Below are positions 8,541 through 17,069 of a DNA stretch of 64,000 bases, in pieces. The DNA comes from an uncultured Actinomycetes bacterium (GTDB lineage Bacteria; Actinomycetota; Thermoleophilia; Solirubrobacterales; 70-9). A program made the position numbers and the translations under genes. The notes beneath the pieces were generated by a model that did not search any database, was not told the origin of the DNA, and saw nothing but the letters and a program-made list of their open reading frames with translations. The stretch's first letter is position 1. Each line of letters opens with the position of its first letter. Location of the stretch: the NCBI GenBank assembly GCA_946482365.1, contig CAMLQY010000004.1:53605-117604 (forward strand), in the 5' to 3' direction.

Positions 8541-9617
8541 ATGAGCGAGGCGGCCGCCCGCGTCTCCTACGTCCTGCCGCTGCGCTGGACCGGGCCCGGC
8601 CCGATCGAGGAGCTCGCGGCCTACCTGAGCGCGATCGCCGAGGTGGCGGACGAGGTCCTGGTCGTCGACGGCTCGCCCCCGCCCGTCTTCGCCGAGCACG
8701 CGGCGGCCCTGCGCGGCGTCGCCCGCCACCTCGCCCCGCACCCCGATCTCGACTTTCAGATGGGCAAGGTGAACGGCGTCGTCACGGGGGTGCGGGAGTG
8801 CGCGGGCGAGGCGGTCGTCCTGGCCGACGACGACGTCCGCTACGACCTCCTCGCGTTGCGCCGCACCGTGGGGCTGCTCGACGAGGCCGACCTCGTGCGC
8901 CCGCAAAACTACTTCGACGAGACGCCCTGGCACGCTCGCTGGGACACCGCCCGCTCCTTGCTGAACCGTGTCTTCACCGGCGACCCCGTGTTCCCCGTCG
9001 GCGACTTCCCCGGCACGCTCGCCGTTCGCCGCGCGGTCCTCCTCTCGACCGGCGGCTATGACGGCGACGTCCTCTTCGAGAACCTGGAGCTGATGCGGAC
9101 GGTCCACGCCGCCGGCGGCAGGGTGGCGACGCCGCTCGATCTCTACGTCGCGAGGCGACCGCCGAGCACCGCCCACTTCCTCTCGCAGCGGGTCCGCCAG
9201 GCCTACGACGACTTCGCCATCCCCGCCCGCATCGCCGCCTTCCTCGCACTGGCTCCCCTGGCGGCCGGCTCGCTGCGGCAGGGGCGAGGCCGTCGCCTGC
9301 TCGCCGGCGCCCTGGTCTCGATGGCCGTCGCGGAGGTCGGTCGCAGGCGGGCGGGAGGAGCGACGCGATTCCCGCCGAGCAGCTCGCTGCTGGCACCCGC
9401 CTGGGTGGCGGAGCGCTCGCTCTGCAGCTGGCTTGCCCTGGGGGCGAAGCTACGAGGGGGAGTCCTCTACGGGGGCCGCCGTCTCCGCCGTTCCGCGACC
9501 CCGCTGCGCCTGTTGCGCCGCCGGCACGCCGGGCTCGGCGGCGGCCACGGGAAGCCCGCTCTCTGCCTCGAACCCGATCGCCTTGTGGGTGCCGTCGCAA
9601 AAGGGCCGGATCTGTGA
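8541..9617 (+). CDS. Glycosyltransferase family 2-like protein
   Basis: A 358-residue protein with a GT-A fold. A VSYVLPLRW start strand, VADEVLVVDGS (about residues 34-44), and a VVLADDDVRYD segment (about 93-103) carrying the metal-binding DxD are visible. A GDFPGTLAVRR segment (about 154) resembles the acceptor region. Residues from about 228 contain hydrophobic stretches that could associate with the membrane. The last ~55 residues are arginine-rich and lie antisense to the CDGSH gene, so the true C-terminus may be shorter or simply unconserved. It is co-transcribed with the upstream redox enzyme. Confidence 0.75.
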   Translation: MSEAAARVSYVLPLRWTGPGPIEELAAYLSAIAEVADEVLVVDGSPPPVFAEHAAALRGVARHLAPHPDLDFQMGKVNGVVTGVRECAGEAVVLADDDVRYDLLALRRTVGLLDEADLVRPQNYFDETPWHARWDTARSLLNRVFTGDPVFPVGDFPGTLAVRRAVLLSTGGYDGDVLFENLELMRTVHAAGGRVATPLDLYVARRPPSTAHFLSQRVRQAYDDFAIPARIAAFLALAPLAAGSLRQGRGRRLLAGALVSMAVAEVGRRRAGGATRFPPSSSLLAPAWVAERSLCSWLALGAKLRGGVLYGGRRLRRSATPLRLLRRRHAGLGGGHGKPALCLEPDRLVGAVAKGPDL

Positions 9618-9746
9618 GCGTCCACAGCGGCACAGGGCCACCACCCGCCGTTTGGTCTCGATCTCGTTGCCGCTCTGGTCGACGATCGTGAAGGGGCCGC
9701 GGACCAGATACGGCCCGTTGGGGTAGGGAGTGATCCTCGCGGTCAC
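9450..9746 (-). CDS. CDGSH iron-sulfur domain protein
   Basis: A 98-residue protein starting at GTG 9746, which overlaps the alcohol dehydrogenase stop (GTGA). It contains the CDGSH 2Fe-2S signature: C-x-C-x2-S, then PFCDGTHK, at about residues 42-57, with three cysteines and one histidine as ligands. The N-terminal VTARITPYPNGPYLVRGP is typical of the family. The last ~33 residues after the domain are low in complexity and overlap, antisense, the end of the glycosyltransferase gene. It probably transfers electrons or clusters alongside the co-translated dehydrogenase. Confidence 0.85.
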   Translation of the reverse strand: MTARITPYPNGPYLVRGPFTIVDQSGNEIETKRRVVALCRCGRSQIRPFCDGTHKAIGFEAESGLPVAAAEPGVPAAQQAQRGRGTAETAAPVEDSPS

Positions 9747-10930
9747 GGCTCCAGCACCACCTTGATCGCGCCGTTTTCCTTCTTCTGGAACATCTCGTAG
9801 GCGCTCGGCGCCTCGGCCAGCGGCAGCCGGTGGGTGGTGAGGTCGTCGACGCCGAGCGGGTCCTCGTCGCCTTCGAGCAGCGGCAGGATCTCGTCGGTCC
9901 AGCGCCGCACGTGGGCCTGGCCCATGCGGATCTGCACCCCCTTGTCGAAGAGCTGCATCATTGGCAGCGGGTCGAGCTGGCCGCCGTAGACGCCGGAGAT
10001 CGAGATCGTGCCGCCGCGGCGAACGCTGTCGATCGCGTCGAGCAGCGCCGAGAGCCGGTCGACCGCCGCCTTTTCGGTCGCCTTGGCCGCGAGCGCGTCG
10101 GGCAGCAGCCCGGCCAGCGTCTGGGCCATCTTCGCGCCGGGCGCGCCGTGGGCCTCCATCCCGACCGCGTCGATCACGCTGTCGGGCCCGCGCCCGCCGG
10201 TCAGCTCGCGCAGCGCGGCCGAGACGTCGGCGTGCTCCTCGGGGTCGAGCGTCTCGATCTCGTGGCGAGCCGCCATCGCCCGCCGCTCCGGCACGGGGTC
10301 GATTCCGAAGACGCGCTCCGCCCCTTTGTATCGGGCGATCCGCGCGCACATCTGCCCGATCGGCCCGAGCCCGAAGACGGCGAGGCTGCCCCCTTTCGGG
10401 ATCGCCGCGTACTCGACCGCCTGCCAGGCGGTCGGCAGCACGTCGGAGAGGAAGAGGTAGCGCTCGTCGGGCGCGCCGTTCTCGGGCACCTTGATCGGGC
10501 CGAAGTGCGCCTGGGGGACCCTCAGGTACTCGGCCTGGCCGCCCGGCACCTCCCCGTAGAGCTTGGTGTAGCCGAAGAGCGCGGCACCCTTGTCCCGCTC
10601 GCGAACCTGGGTCGTCTCGCACTGGGCGAAGAGCTTCTGCTTGCACATCCAGCATTCGCCGCAGGAGATGTTGAAGGGGATCACGACCCGGTCGCCGGCT
10701 CTGATGTGACCGACCTCCTCGCCCACCTCCTCGACTATGCCCATCGGCTCGTGGCCGAGGACGTCGCCCTCCTCGATGAACATCCCCAGCACCTCGTAGA
10801 GGTGGAGGTCGGAGCCGCAGATCGCGGTCGAGGTGATGCGGACGATCGCGTCGGTCGGCTGCTCGATGGCCGGGTCCGGGACGTCGTCGACCCGCACGTC
10901 GCGCTTGCCATGGAAGGTGAGGGCTTTCAT
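9743..10930 (-). CDS. Zinc-dependent alcohol dehydrogenase, formaldehyde dehydrogenase-like
   Basis: A 395-residue medium-chain dehydrogenase. CGSDLHLY (about residues 38-45) and GHEPMG (about 59-64) hold catalytic zinc ligands, and C-x2-C residues in the ISCGECWMCKQKLFAQC region bind structural zinc. VFGLGPIG (about 188-195) is the NAD(P) loop. Its length and the long insertion near 240-300 match glutathione-independent formaldehyde/threonine dehydrogenase-like enzymes rather than simple ADHs. The start ATG 10930 is followed by MKALTFHGKRDV, the usual family opening. It is transcribed with the CDGSH gene. Confidence 0.85.
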   Translation of the reverse strand: MKALTFHGKRDVRVDDVPDPAIEQPTDAIVRITSTAICGSDLHLYEVLGMFIEEGDVLGHEPMGIVEEVGEEVGHIRAGDRVVIPFNISCGECWMCKQKLFAQCETTQVRERDKGAALFGYTKLYGEVPGGQAEYLRVPQAHFGPIKVPENGAPDERYLFLSDVLPTAWQAVEYAAIPKGGSLAVFGLGPIGQMCARIARYKGAERVFGIDPVPERRAMAARHEIETLDPEEHADVSAALRELTGGRGPDSVIDAVGMEAHGAPGAKMAQTLAGLLPDALAAKATEKAAVDRLSALLDAIDSVRRGGTISISGVYGGQLDPLPMMQLFDKGVQIRMGQAHVRRWTDEILPLLEGDEDPLGVDDLTTHRLPLAEAPSAYEMFQKKENGAIKVVLEP

Positions 10931-11027
10931 CGGTTCTCCTATCCGACCTAGACGATCGTCGCTTTTCTCCAGCCCTGCCTTGCTTCCCGGTCGGGGGAAG
11001 GGCGAAACTGCCCCGCCCTGCGGCCTC

Positions 11028-11073
11028 CGCATCCGACATTGACCACGCTCCAGGGTGGTCAATGTCGGATGCG
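11028..11073. repeat. Perfect 19-bp inverted repeat in divergent promoter region
   Basis: The arms 11028-11046 and 11055-11073 are exact complements with an 8-base loop. Each arm contains TTGACC reading outward, similar to a -35 element. Unlike the other long inverted repeats here it lies between divergently transcribed genes, so it may be an operator or a cruciform regulatory site rather than a terminator. Confidence 0.7.
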
Positions 11074-11150
11074 CGCGTTGCCCTGTTTTCGGCGTGCGGG
11101 TCGCGGGGTAGCTCACTGGCAACGCACGACGAAACGGAAGGAGTCGAAAC

Positions 11151-11339
11151 ATGGGCATCCTCGACAAGATCACCGGCCGGGCCAAGCAGGCTGCGGGCGA
11201 CCTGGCGGACGACGCCTCGCTTCGCCGCCAGGGCAGGCGCGAGGAGAGGAAGGGCGAGAAGAAGGACGAGCTGAACGAGGCGCAGGCGCGGACCGAAGAG
11301 AAGGCCGAGGAGGTCGCTGACCTCGAGCGCAAGACCTGA
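11151..11339 (+). CDS. csbD: CsbD family stress protein
   Basis: A 62-residue, highly charged, helix-rich protein. The opening MGILDKITGRAKQAAGDL is the standard CsbD-like N-terminus, with a repeat-like second half rich in Lys, Glu and Ala. CsbD proteins are small hydrophilic general-stress proteins of unknown mechanism. A ribosome binding site (GGAAGGAG, about 11137) precedes the ATG. It lies alone between an inverted repeat and the HAD gene. Confidence 0.85.
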   Translation: MGILDKITGRAKQAAGDLADDASLRRQGRREERKGEKKDELNEAQARTEEKAEEVADLERKT

Positions 11340-11374
11340 AAGAGGCGTCGAGCGATCGGGACGGGCGAAGGGCC

Positions 11375-12043
11375 GTGAGCGGCGCCGATTCCCCCACCGT
11401 GCTCCTCGACGTCGACGGCACCCTGGTCGACACCAACTACCAGCACGCCTTGGCCTGGCACCGCGCCTTGCGGGCCCACGGCCACGTCGTGCAGATGTGG
11501 GAGGTCCACCGCCACATCGGCATGGGCGGGGACCAGATCGTCGCTGCTCTCCTCGGCGAGGGGGTCGAGGAGAAGGAGGGAGAGGGGATCCGCGCCGCGG
11601 AGGGCGAGGCCTACGGTGAGCTGATCGGCGAAGTCGAGCCGATGCAAGGTGCCCGCGGCCTGATCGAAGACCTGCGCGAAGACGGCTCGTCCACGATCCT
11701 CGCCAGCTCGGCCAAGCAGGAGGAGGTGGACCATTACCTCGACCTGCTCGACGCCCGCGGCCTGGTCGACGGCTGGACCACGGCGGCTGACGTCGAGCGG
11801 ACCAAGCCCCACCCCGACCTCGTCCACGCCGCGCTCGAGAAGGCGGGGGAGGGGCCGGCGGTGATGGTCGGCGACTCGACCTGGGACGTGAAGGCGGCGG
11901 AGGCGGCCGGCGTCCAGACGATCGCGGTCCTCACCGGAGGCTTCTCCGAAGACGAGCTTCTCGAAGCCGGTGCCGCCGAGGTGGTCAGGTCGATCGCCGA
12001 GCTGCGGGACGACCGCCGGGCCCTGCGGGCGCTGGCGGGTTAG
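11375..12043 (+). CDS. HAD-superfamily phosphatase
   Basis: A 222-residue haloacid dehalogenase-like hydrolase. Motif I is LLDVDGTLVDTN (residues 10-21), with nucleophile Asp and acid-base Asp. Motif II is ILASSAKQEEV near 108-118 and motif III includes the lysine of VERTKPHP near 144-151. The metal-binding motif IV is VMVGDSTWDV near 165-174. The cap placement after motif I is that of the beta-phosphoglucomutase/phosphoglycolate phosphatase group. The start is GTG. The topoisomerase start follows after three bases. Confidence 0.85.
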   Translation: MSGADSPTVLLDVDGTLVDTNYQHALAWHRALRAHGHVVQMWEVHRHIGMGGDQIVAALLGEGVEEKEGEGIRAAEGEAYGELIGEVEPMQGARGLIEDLREDGSSTILASSAKQEEVDHYLDLLDARGLVDGWTTAADVERTKPHPDLVHAALEKAGEGPAVMVGDSTWDVKAAEAAGVQTIAVLTGGFSEDELLEAGAAEVVRSIAELRDDRRALRALAG

Positions 12044-12046
12044 ACC

Positions 12047-13075
12047 GTGGCTTCGCGTTCGCTCCCGGCCGGGGCCAGCGGTCGCCTGCGGCGCTCGGAC
12101 TGCCGCGAGGAGGGGATCGTCCGGGTGCGGGCCGGTCGCGGCTTCAGCTACCGCGATCCCGGCGGTGAGCGCATTGACGACGAGGAGACGCTGGCGCGGA
12201 TCCGCGAGCTGGCCATCCCGCCGGCCTGGAAGGACGTCTGGATCTGCCCCGACCCGCTCGGCCACCTGCAGGCGACGGGAATCGACGCTGCCGGCCGCAA
12301 GCAGTACCTCTACCACGAGCGCTGGCAGCAGCGTCAAGCCGAGCGCAAGTTCGCGACGGTGCGCGAGTTCGCCGCCGCGCTCCCGCGCCTGCGTCGCGCC
12401 GTCACCGCCGACCTGCGCCGCCAGGGGATGCCGCGCGAGCGGGCGCTGGCCTGCGCCGTGCGCCTGCTCGACCTCGGCTTCTTCCGGGTCGGCAGCGAGG
12501 CCTACGCGGAGGAGAACGAGAGCTTCGGGCTGGCCACCGTGCGCCGCGAGCACGTCTCGGTCCAGGACGGGGAGGTGGTCTTCGACTTCCCGGCCAAGAG
12601 CGGTCAGCGCCGGGTCCAGTCGATTCGCGACCCGGCCGCGCGGCGGGCGATCGAGACGATGCGCCGCCGCCGCGGCGGGCCGGAGGACCTCCTCGCCTGG
12701 CGCGACGGAGGCGAGTGGCTCGACGTGCGCTCCGAGGACGTCAACTCCTACATACAGGAGAAGGCCGGCGAGGCCTTCTCGGCCAAGGACTTCCGCACCT
12801 GGCACGGCACGGTGCTGGCGGCCGTCGAGCTCGCCGGCGAGCCGAGGCCCGCCTCCGAGGCCGCCGCGAAGCGGGCGATCGCGGGCGCGGTCGACCGGGT
12901 CGCCGAGGCGCTCGGCAATACCCCCGCCGTCTGCCGCCGCTCCTACGTCGACCCGCGGGTGATCGAACGCTTCCGCGAAGGTAGGACGATCGATCCAAAG
13001 GGCTCGGTTGGCGAGAGGATGACCGCAAGGGCGCGGGCGAGGCTCGAGCGCGAAGTGCTCACCCTCGTTTCATGA
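12047..13075 (+). CDS. DNA topoisomerase IB
   Basis: A 342-residue type IB topoisomerase of the small bacterial/poxvirus type. The N-terminal beta-rich domain has GFSYRDPGGERI and IPPAWKDVWICPDPLGHLQA (in two pieces, residues 29-74). The catalytic domain has a RVGSEAYAEENESFGLAT stretch (about 146-163), FDFPAKSG...R, and a C-terminal CRRSYVDPRVI segment (about 302-312) whose tyrosine is the nucleophile. It relaxes supercoils by forming a 3'-phosphotyrosine link. The start is GTG, three bases after the HAD gene. Confidence 0.9.
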   Translation: MASRSLPAGASGRLRRSDCREEGIVRVRAGRGFSYRDPGGERIDDEETLARIRELAIPPAWKDVWICPDPLGHLQATGIDAAGRKQYLYHERWQQRQAERKFATVREFAAALPRLRRAVTADLRRQGMPRERALACAVRLLDLGFFRVGSEAYAEENESFGLATVRREHVSVQDGEVVFDFPAKSGQRRVQSIRDPAARRAIETMRRRRGGPEDLLAWRDGGEWLDVRSEDVNSYIQEKAGEAFSAKDFRTWHGTVLAAVELAGEPRPASEAAAKRAIAGAVDRVAEALGNTPAVCRRSYVDPRVIERFREGRTIDPKGSVGERMTARARARLEREVLTLVS

Positions 13076-13106
13076 CCCTGATCGTTTTCGGCATCATCGA
13101 GCTCAG

Positions 13107-13871
13107 GTGACCAAGCGAGCGGATGCCGATACGACAGCGGTGCGCGCGGTCGTGCGCGGGGCGGTGCAGGGCGTCGGGTATCGCGACGCCGTGCTGCGGC
13201 AGGCGAAACGGCTTGGGGCGATGGGGTGGGCCCGCAACGCGGACGACGGCGCCGTGCACGTACATGCCGAGGGGCCGGAGCAGGCGGTCGAGGCGCTGGT
13301 GGCGTTCCTGAGCGAGGGCCCGCCGGCCGCGCGGGTCGCCGAGGTGGCGGCTGAGCCGGTCAAGGCCGAGGGCCACGAGCAGTTCGCGGTCCGCGGCGTC
13401 AACGCCGGCGCCTTCGTCGTCCAGGAGCACGCCGCCACCGCCCGTCATTTCGACCTGCGCCTCGAGGTCGGCGGCGTCATGCGGTCGTGGGCCGTTCCCA
13501 AGGGCCCTTCGATGGATCCCGCGGTGAAACGGCTCGCGGTGCAGGTCGGTGACCACGAGCTCGCCTACAACGAGTTCGAGGGCCGGGCCGGCGACGGCGG
13601 CGTGATCGTCTGGGATCGCGGCCACTACGAGCAGGGCGGCCGGGTCGCCTGGCCGGAGGCGCTGGAGCGCGGCCACGCCGTCTTCGTCCTGCACGGAGAG
13701 AAGCTGAGCGGCGGCTTCGCCCTGCAGCGCACCCGTCCGGGCGAGAAGCCTCAGTGGCTGCTGATCAAGCGGCGCGACGAGCAGGCCCGCCCGGGCTCCG
13801 ACGTGGTCGCCGAGCGGCCGCAGTCCGCGATCAGCGGCATCACGCTCGACGAGCTCCTCGCGGGCGAGTGA
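13107..13871 (+). CDS. Acylphosphatase fused to LigD-type 3'-phosphoesterase domain
   Basis: A 254-residue two-domain protein. Residues 10-92 are an acylphosphatase: VRGAVQGVGYRDAV carries the catalytic Arg and GWARNADDG the catalytic Asn. Residues 104-215 match the 3'-phosphoesterase module of DNA ligase D, with FVVQEHAATARHFDLRLE (His and Asp/Arg metal or phosphate ligands), a SWAVPKGPS segment and a VIVWDRGHYE segment. The latter domain trims 3'-phosphates and ribonucleotides at DNA ends during end joining. Both domains look intact. It follows topoisomerase IB by 31 bases, so a DNA-end repair role is plausible; what acylphosphatase adds is unclear. Confidence 0.85.
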   Translation: MTKRADADTTAVRAVVRGAVQGVGYRDAVLRQAKRLGAMGWARNADDGAVHVHAEGPEQAVEALVAFLSEGPPAARVAEVAAEPVKAEGHEQFAVRGVNAGAFVVQEHAATARHFDLRLEVGGVMRSWAVPKGPSMDPAVKRLAVQVGDHELAYNEFEGRAGDGGVIVWDRGHYEQGGRVAWPEALERGHAVFVLHGEKLSGGFALQRTRPGEKPQWLLIKRRDEQARPGSDVVAERPQSAISGITLDELLAGE

Positions 13872-13889
13872 CGGCTACTGTCTCGGGAG

Positions 13890-15245
13890 ATGCCGGCACC
13901 GATCGCAACCGAGGCAGGCTCCTTTTCGCCACCCGCATCGCCCGCCCGGCCCGCCTCCGACGTCCCCGGCCCTCCGCTTCCGGGCCCGCTGCAGTCCTGG
14001 CTCGGCATCACCCGTCCGCTCGCGGCTCGGTCGGCCATGCGCAGGCGCTACGGCCCCGTCTTCCGCACCAGCGACTCGATCGCCGGCGAGGTCTTCCACG
14101 TCGCCGACCGCGAGCTGGTCGAGCAGATGTTCAAGTGGAAGCCGGCCGACTACAACGTCGCCGAGCCGCGCGAGATCATGGAGCCGGTCGTCGGCAAGGC
14201 CTCGCTGCTGCTGCTCGACGGCGAGCGCCACATGCGGATGCGGAAGCTGATGCTGCCGGCGTTCCACGGCCAGGCGATCGCCCACTACACCGAGCTGATC
14301 GCGCAGATCGCCGATCGCGAGATCGACCGCTGGAGCCCCGGCGAGACGATCCGCACGCGCACGGTCGGGCAGGAGATCACGCTGGAGGTGATGGTCCGCG
14401 CGGTCTTCGGCGTCTCCGAGCCCGAGCGGGTCGCCGAGCTGAAGCGGCGCCTGCCGCGCCTCTCCTCGATCAGCCCCATGCTGCTGGTGATGCAGAAGGA
14501 CCTCGGCCCGCTGAGCCCGTGGGGGCGCTTTCTCCGCAACCGCGACCGGGTCGACGAGATGCTCTACGAGGAGATCGCCCAGCGCCGCGCCGCTCCCGAT
14601 CGCGAGGAGCGGGACGACATCCTCAGCCTGCTGCTCGCCGCCCGCGACGAGGACGGCGACCCGCTGACCGAGAAGGAGCTGCGCGACGAGCTGATCACGA
14701 TCCTGCTCGCCGGCCACGAGACGACCGCGACCTCGATCGGGTGGGCGTTCGAGCGCCTGCTGCGCACCCCGGCCGCGCTGCAGCGCCTCACCGCCGAGGT
14801 GAAGGCGGGCGAGCCCGGCGAGTACATGGACGCGACGATCAAGGAGACCCTCCGCGTGCGCCCGGTGATCACCGAGGTCTTCCGCTCGCCCGCCGAGCCG
14901 CGCGAGCTGGGCGGCTACCTGTTCGAGCCCGGCGCCCAGCTGGCGGCCTCGATCTCGCTCCTGCAGCTCGACCCCGGCCTCTACGGGCCCGACCCGCTCG
15001 CCTTCCGCCCGGAGCGCTTCCTCGAAGGCGCGCCCGAGCCCTACGCCTGGATCCCCTTCGGCGGCGGCGTGCGCCGCTGCATCGGCGCGTCCTTCGCGCT
15101 GCTCGAGATGAAGATCGTGATCGAGCGGATCCTCGCGCGCGCGCAGCTGCGGGCCGCCCGGCCCAAGGACGAGAGGGTGAGCTTCCGCGGCATCACCGTG
15201 CTGCCGGGCCGCGGCGGCGAGGCGGTCGTCGAGGCCGTCACCTGA
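13890..15245 (+). CDS. Cytochrome P450
   Basis: A 451-residue soluble bacterial P450 with complete signature motifs. The I-helix motif AGHETT is near residues 273-278, the ExxR charge pair is KETLR near 319-323, and the heme loop FGGGVRRCIG is near 390-399 with the cysteine thiolate. A proline-rich N-terminus (about 1-35) replaces any membrane anchor. The substrate is unknown. A related P450 with altered I-helix is fused to chorismate mutase at 57072. Its 3' end abuts a 24-bp inverted repeat. Confidence 0.9.
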   Translation: MPAPIATEAGSFSPPASPARPASDVPGPPLPGPLQSWLGITRPLAARSAMRRRYGPVFRTSDSIAGEVFHVADRELVEQMFKWKPADYNVAEPREIMEPVVGKASLLLLDGERHMRMRKLMLPAFHGQAIAHYTELIAQIADREIDRWSPGETIRTRTVGQEITLEVMVRAVFGVSEPERVAELKRRLPRLSSISPMLLVMQKDLGPLSPWGRFLRNRDRVDEMLYEEIAQRRAAPDREERDDILSLLLAARDEDGDPLTEKELRDELITILLAGHETTATSIGWAFERLLRTPAALQRLTAEVKAGEPGEYMDATIKETLRVRPVITEVFRSPAEPRELGGYLFEPGAQLAASISLLQLDPGLYGPDPLAFRPERFLEGAPEPYAWIPFGGGVRRCIGASFALLEMKIVIERILARAQLRAARPKDERVSFRGITVLPGRGGEAVVEAVT

Positions 15246-15250
15246 AATTC

Positions 15251-15305
15251 CCCGCCGACGGGCCGATACGTCAACCCTGCGTTGACGTATCGGCCCGTCG
15301 GCGGG
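15251..15305. terminator. 24-bp perfect inverted repeat between convergent genes
   Basis: Arms 15251-15274 and 15282-15305 are exact complements with a 7-base loop. It begins 6 bases after the P450 stop and ends 3 bases before the stop of the opposing flavoprotein gene, as expected for a bidirectional terminator. There is no T-tract. Confidence 0.75.
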
Positions 15306-15308
15306 CTG

Positions 15309-16973
15309 TTAGGCGGTGCGGTCCAGGTCCTTGAGGTACTGGTGCACGAAGGCGATCGCCATGCTGCCCTCGCCGACTGCGGCGGCGACGCGCTTGACTG
15401 GGCCGAAGCGGACGTCCCCACAGGCGAAGATGCCGGGGACGCTCGTCTCCAGCAGGTAGGGGTCGCGGTCGAGCGACCAGTGCTCCGCCCGCATGTCGGA
15501 GCCCGTGAGCACGTAGCCGCGAGGGTCGAGGGCGATCTCCGGCGGCAGCCACGCCGTCTCCGCGTCCGCCCCGATGAAGATGAAGAGGCCACCCGACTCG
15601 AGCTGCGACGCCTCTCCCGTGGCGGCGCTGCGCACGTCGATCGCCTCCAGCGAGTCGACGCCGTGCACGGCGGCCACCTCCGTCCCGAACATCACGTCGA
15701 TGTTGGGCCGGGTCGCGAGCTGGTCGACGAGGTAGCGCGACATGCTTTTCTCGAGCCGGTCGCCGCGGCAGAGGATCGTCACGCTCCTCGCGTGGGCGGA
15801 GAAGAAGAGGGCAGCCTGCCCCGCCGAGTTGCCGGCGCCGACGATGTGGACGTCGAGGCCATATGTGTTGGGAGCTTCGCTGCGGGCGGCGCCGTAGGAG
15901 ATGCCCTTGCCGGCGAGGCGGTCGAAGCCCTCGATCGGCAGGTGCCGCCAGGTCACCCCGCAGGCGAGGATGATCGTCCGCGCGCGCAGGACGTCACCGG
16001 CGTCGAGGTGCAGCTCGCGGCCCTCGGCGTCGATCCGGGTGATCGAGCGAGTGACGAGGATCTCTGCGCCGAGCCTCCGCGCCTGGTTCAGCGCGCGGCT
16101 CGCCAGCTCGTCCCCTGAGACGCCGGAGGGAAAGCCGAGGTAGTTCTCGATTCGCGAGGAGGTGCCGGCCTGACCGCCGGGGGCCTCGCGCTCGACCACG
16201 AGCGTGCGCAGGCCCTCCGAAGCTCCGTACACGGCGGCGGCCAGCCCGGCGGGGCCGGCACCGACGATCACCGTGTCGTACTCGGCGGCGCTTGCCTCGG
16301 TCTCGACGCCGAGCAGCTCGGCCACCCGGCGAAGGCCGGGCTTGACCGCGGTCTTGCCGTCGACGACCCGGATCGCCGGCCAGTCCCCCTCCGCGGGAAG
16401 TGTGCCGCCCCACTGCTCGGCGGCGTCGGGCGTCTCGGGGGTCAGCCACTTGAAGCTGATCTGGTTGCGGTCGAGGAAGCGCCGCAGCTCCGCGCAGGAG
16501 GCGTCCCAGCGGTGGCCGACCACGAGCGCGCGGGGTGGCGGCGGTTCGGCTGCAAGCGCCTCCAGCCCGTGCGAGCCACCCATCCTGTGGGCCGCGAGCC
16601 TGCCGATTTCCGCGCCGACGTCGGGAGCGGCGGAGGCGAGGGCGTGGTAATCGCGGGCCTCGACGCGCATCACACGCGAGCGGTCCGCCGCGCGGAAGCC
16701 GACCGGGAACACCGTCCCGAGCACGATCGGCACCTCGCCGAAGATGTCCCCCGGGAGGCGCTCGCCGATCACGCGCTCTACTCCGTCGACGGACTTGGTC
16801 GCCTCGATGCGACCCTCGAGCACGGCGAAGATAGCGCGCTCGTCCCCCTCGTTCGCCGCATACTCTCCGGGGGCGAGGCTGATGTCCGCCGCTGCGCGGG
16901 AAAGCCCCTCGCGCTCGGCGGGAGGGAGGGCGGCGAAGACCGCGACCGCCCCGATTTCCTCTGCGCTCACCAT
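15309..16973 (-). CDS. cNMP-binding / thioredoxin-reductase-like flavoprotein
   Basis: 554 residues from ATG 16973. Residues 1-125 form a cyclic-nucleotide-binding domain with a [12 protein letters not shown] segment. Residues 145-215 resemble a small thioredoxin/glutaredoxin-like domain without the CxxC. From about 230 a thioredoxin-reductase-like part follows: [18 protein letters not shown] (FAD), [10 protein letters not shown], a second Rossmann [17 protein letters not shown] (NADPH), and a C-terminal GIFACGDVR. The CATC redox site of true thioredoxin reductase is replaced by [10 protein letters not shown], so it cannot reduce thioredoxin in the usual way. It is divergent from the peroxiredoxin gene, suggesting a shared oxidative-stress role. 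Confidence 0.85.
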   Translation of the reverse strand: MVSAEEIGAVAVFAALPPAEREGLSRAAADISLAPGEYAANEGDERAIFAVLEGRIEATKSVDGVERVIGERLPGDIFGEVPIVLGTVFPVGFRAADRSRVMRVEARDYHALASAAPDVGAEIGRLAAHRMGGSHGLEALAAEPPPPRALVVGHRWDASCAELRRFLDRNQISFKWLTPETPDAAEQWGGTLPAEGDWPAIRVVDGKTAVKPGLRRVAELLGVETEASAAEYDTVIVGAGPAGLAAAVYGASEGLRTLVVEREAPGGQAGTSSRIENYLGFPSGVSGDELASRALNQARRLGAEILVTRSITRIDAEGRELHLDAGDVLRARTIILACGVTWRHLPIEGFDRLAGKGISYGAARSEAPNTYGLDVHIVGAGNSAGQAALFFSAHARSVTILCRGDRLEKSMSRYLVDQLATRPNIDVMFGTEVAAVHGVDSLEAIDVRSAATGEASQLESGGLFIFIGADAETAWLPPEIALDPRGYVLTGSDMRAEHWSLDRDPYLLETSVPGIFACGDVRFGPVKRVAAAVGEGSMAIAFVHQYLKDLDRTA

Positions 16974-17069
16974 GCGGTGGCCAGGGTATCCGGCGAGCGC
17001 GCGGCCGGGACCGGCCGCCATCTACGATGCATACGAGAGCTAAACCAGTCAAGACGAGGAGGAACCACG

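Noticed and set aside
9743..12805. A 1,020-residue minus-strand frame
   Set aside because: Only the part from 10930 down is the alcohol dehydrogenase. The rest is antisense to csbD, HAD and topoisomerase genes and has no family pattern.
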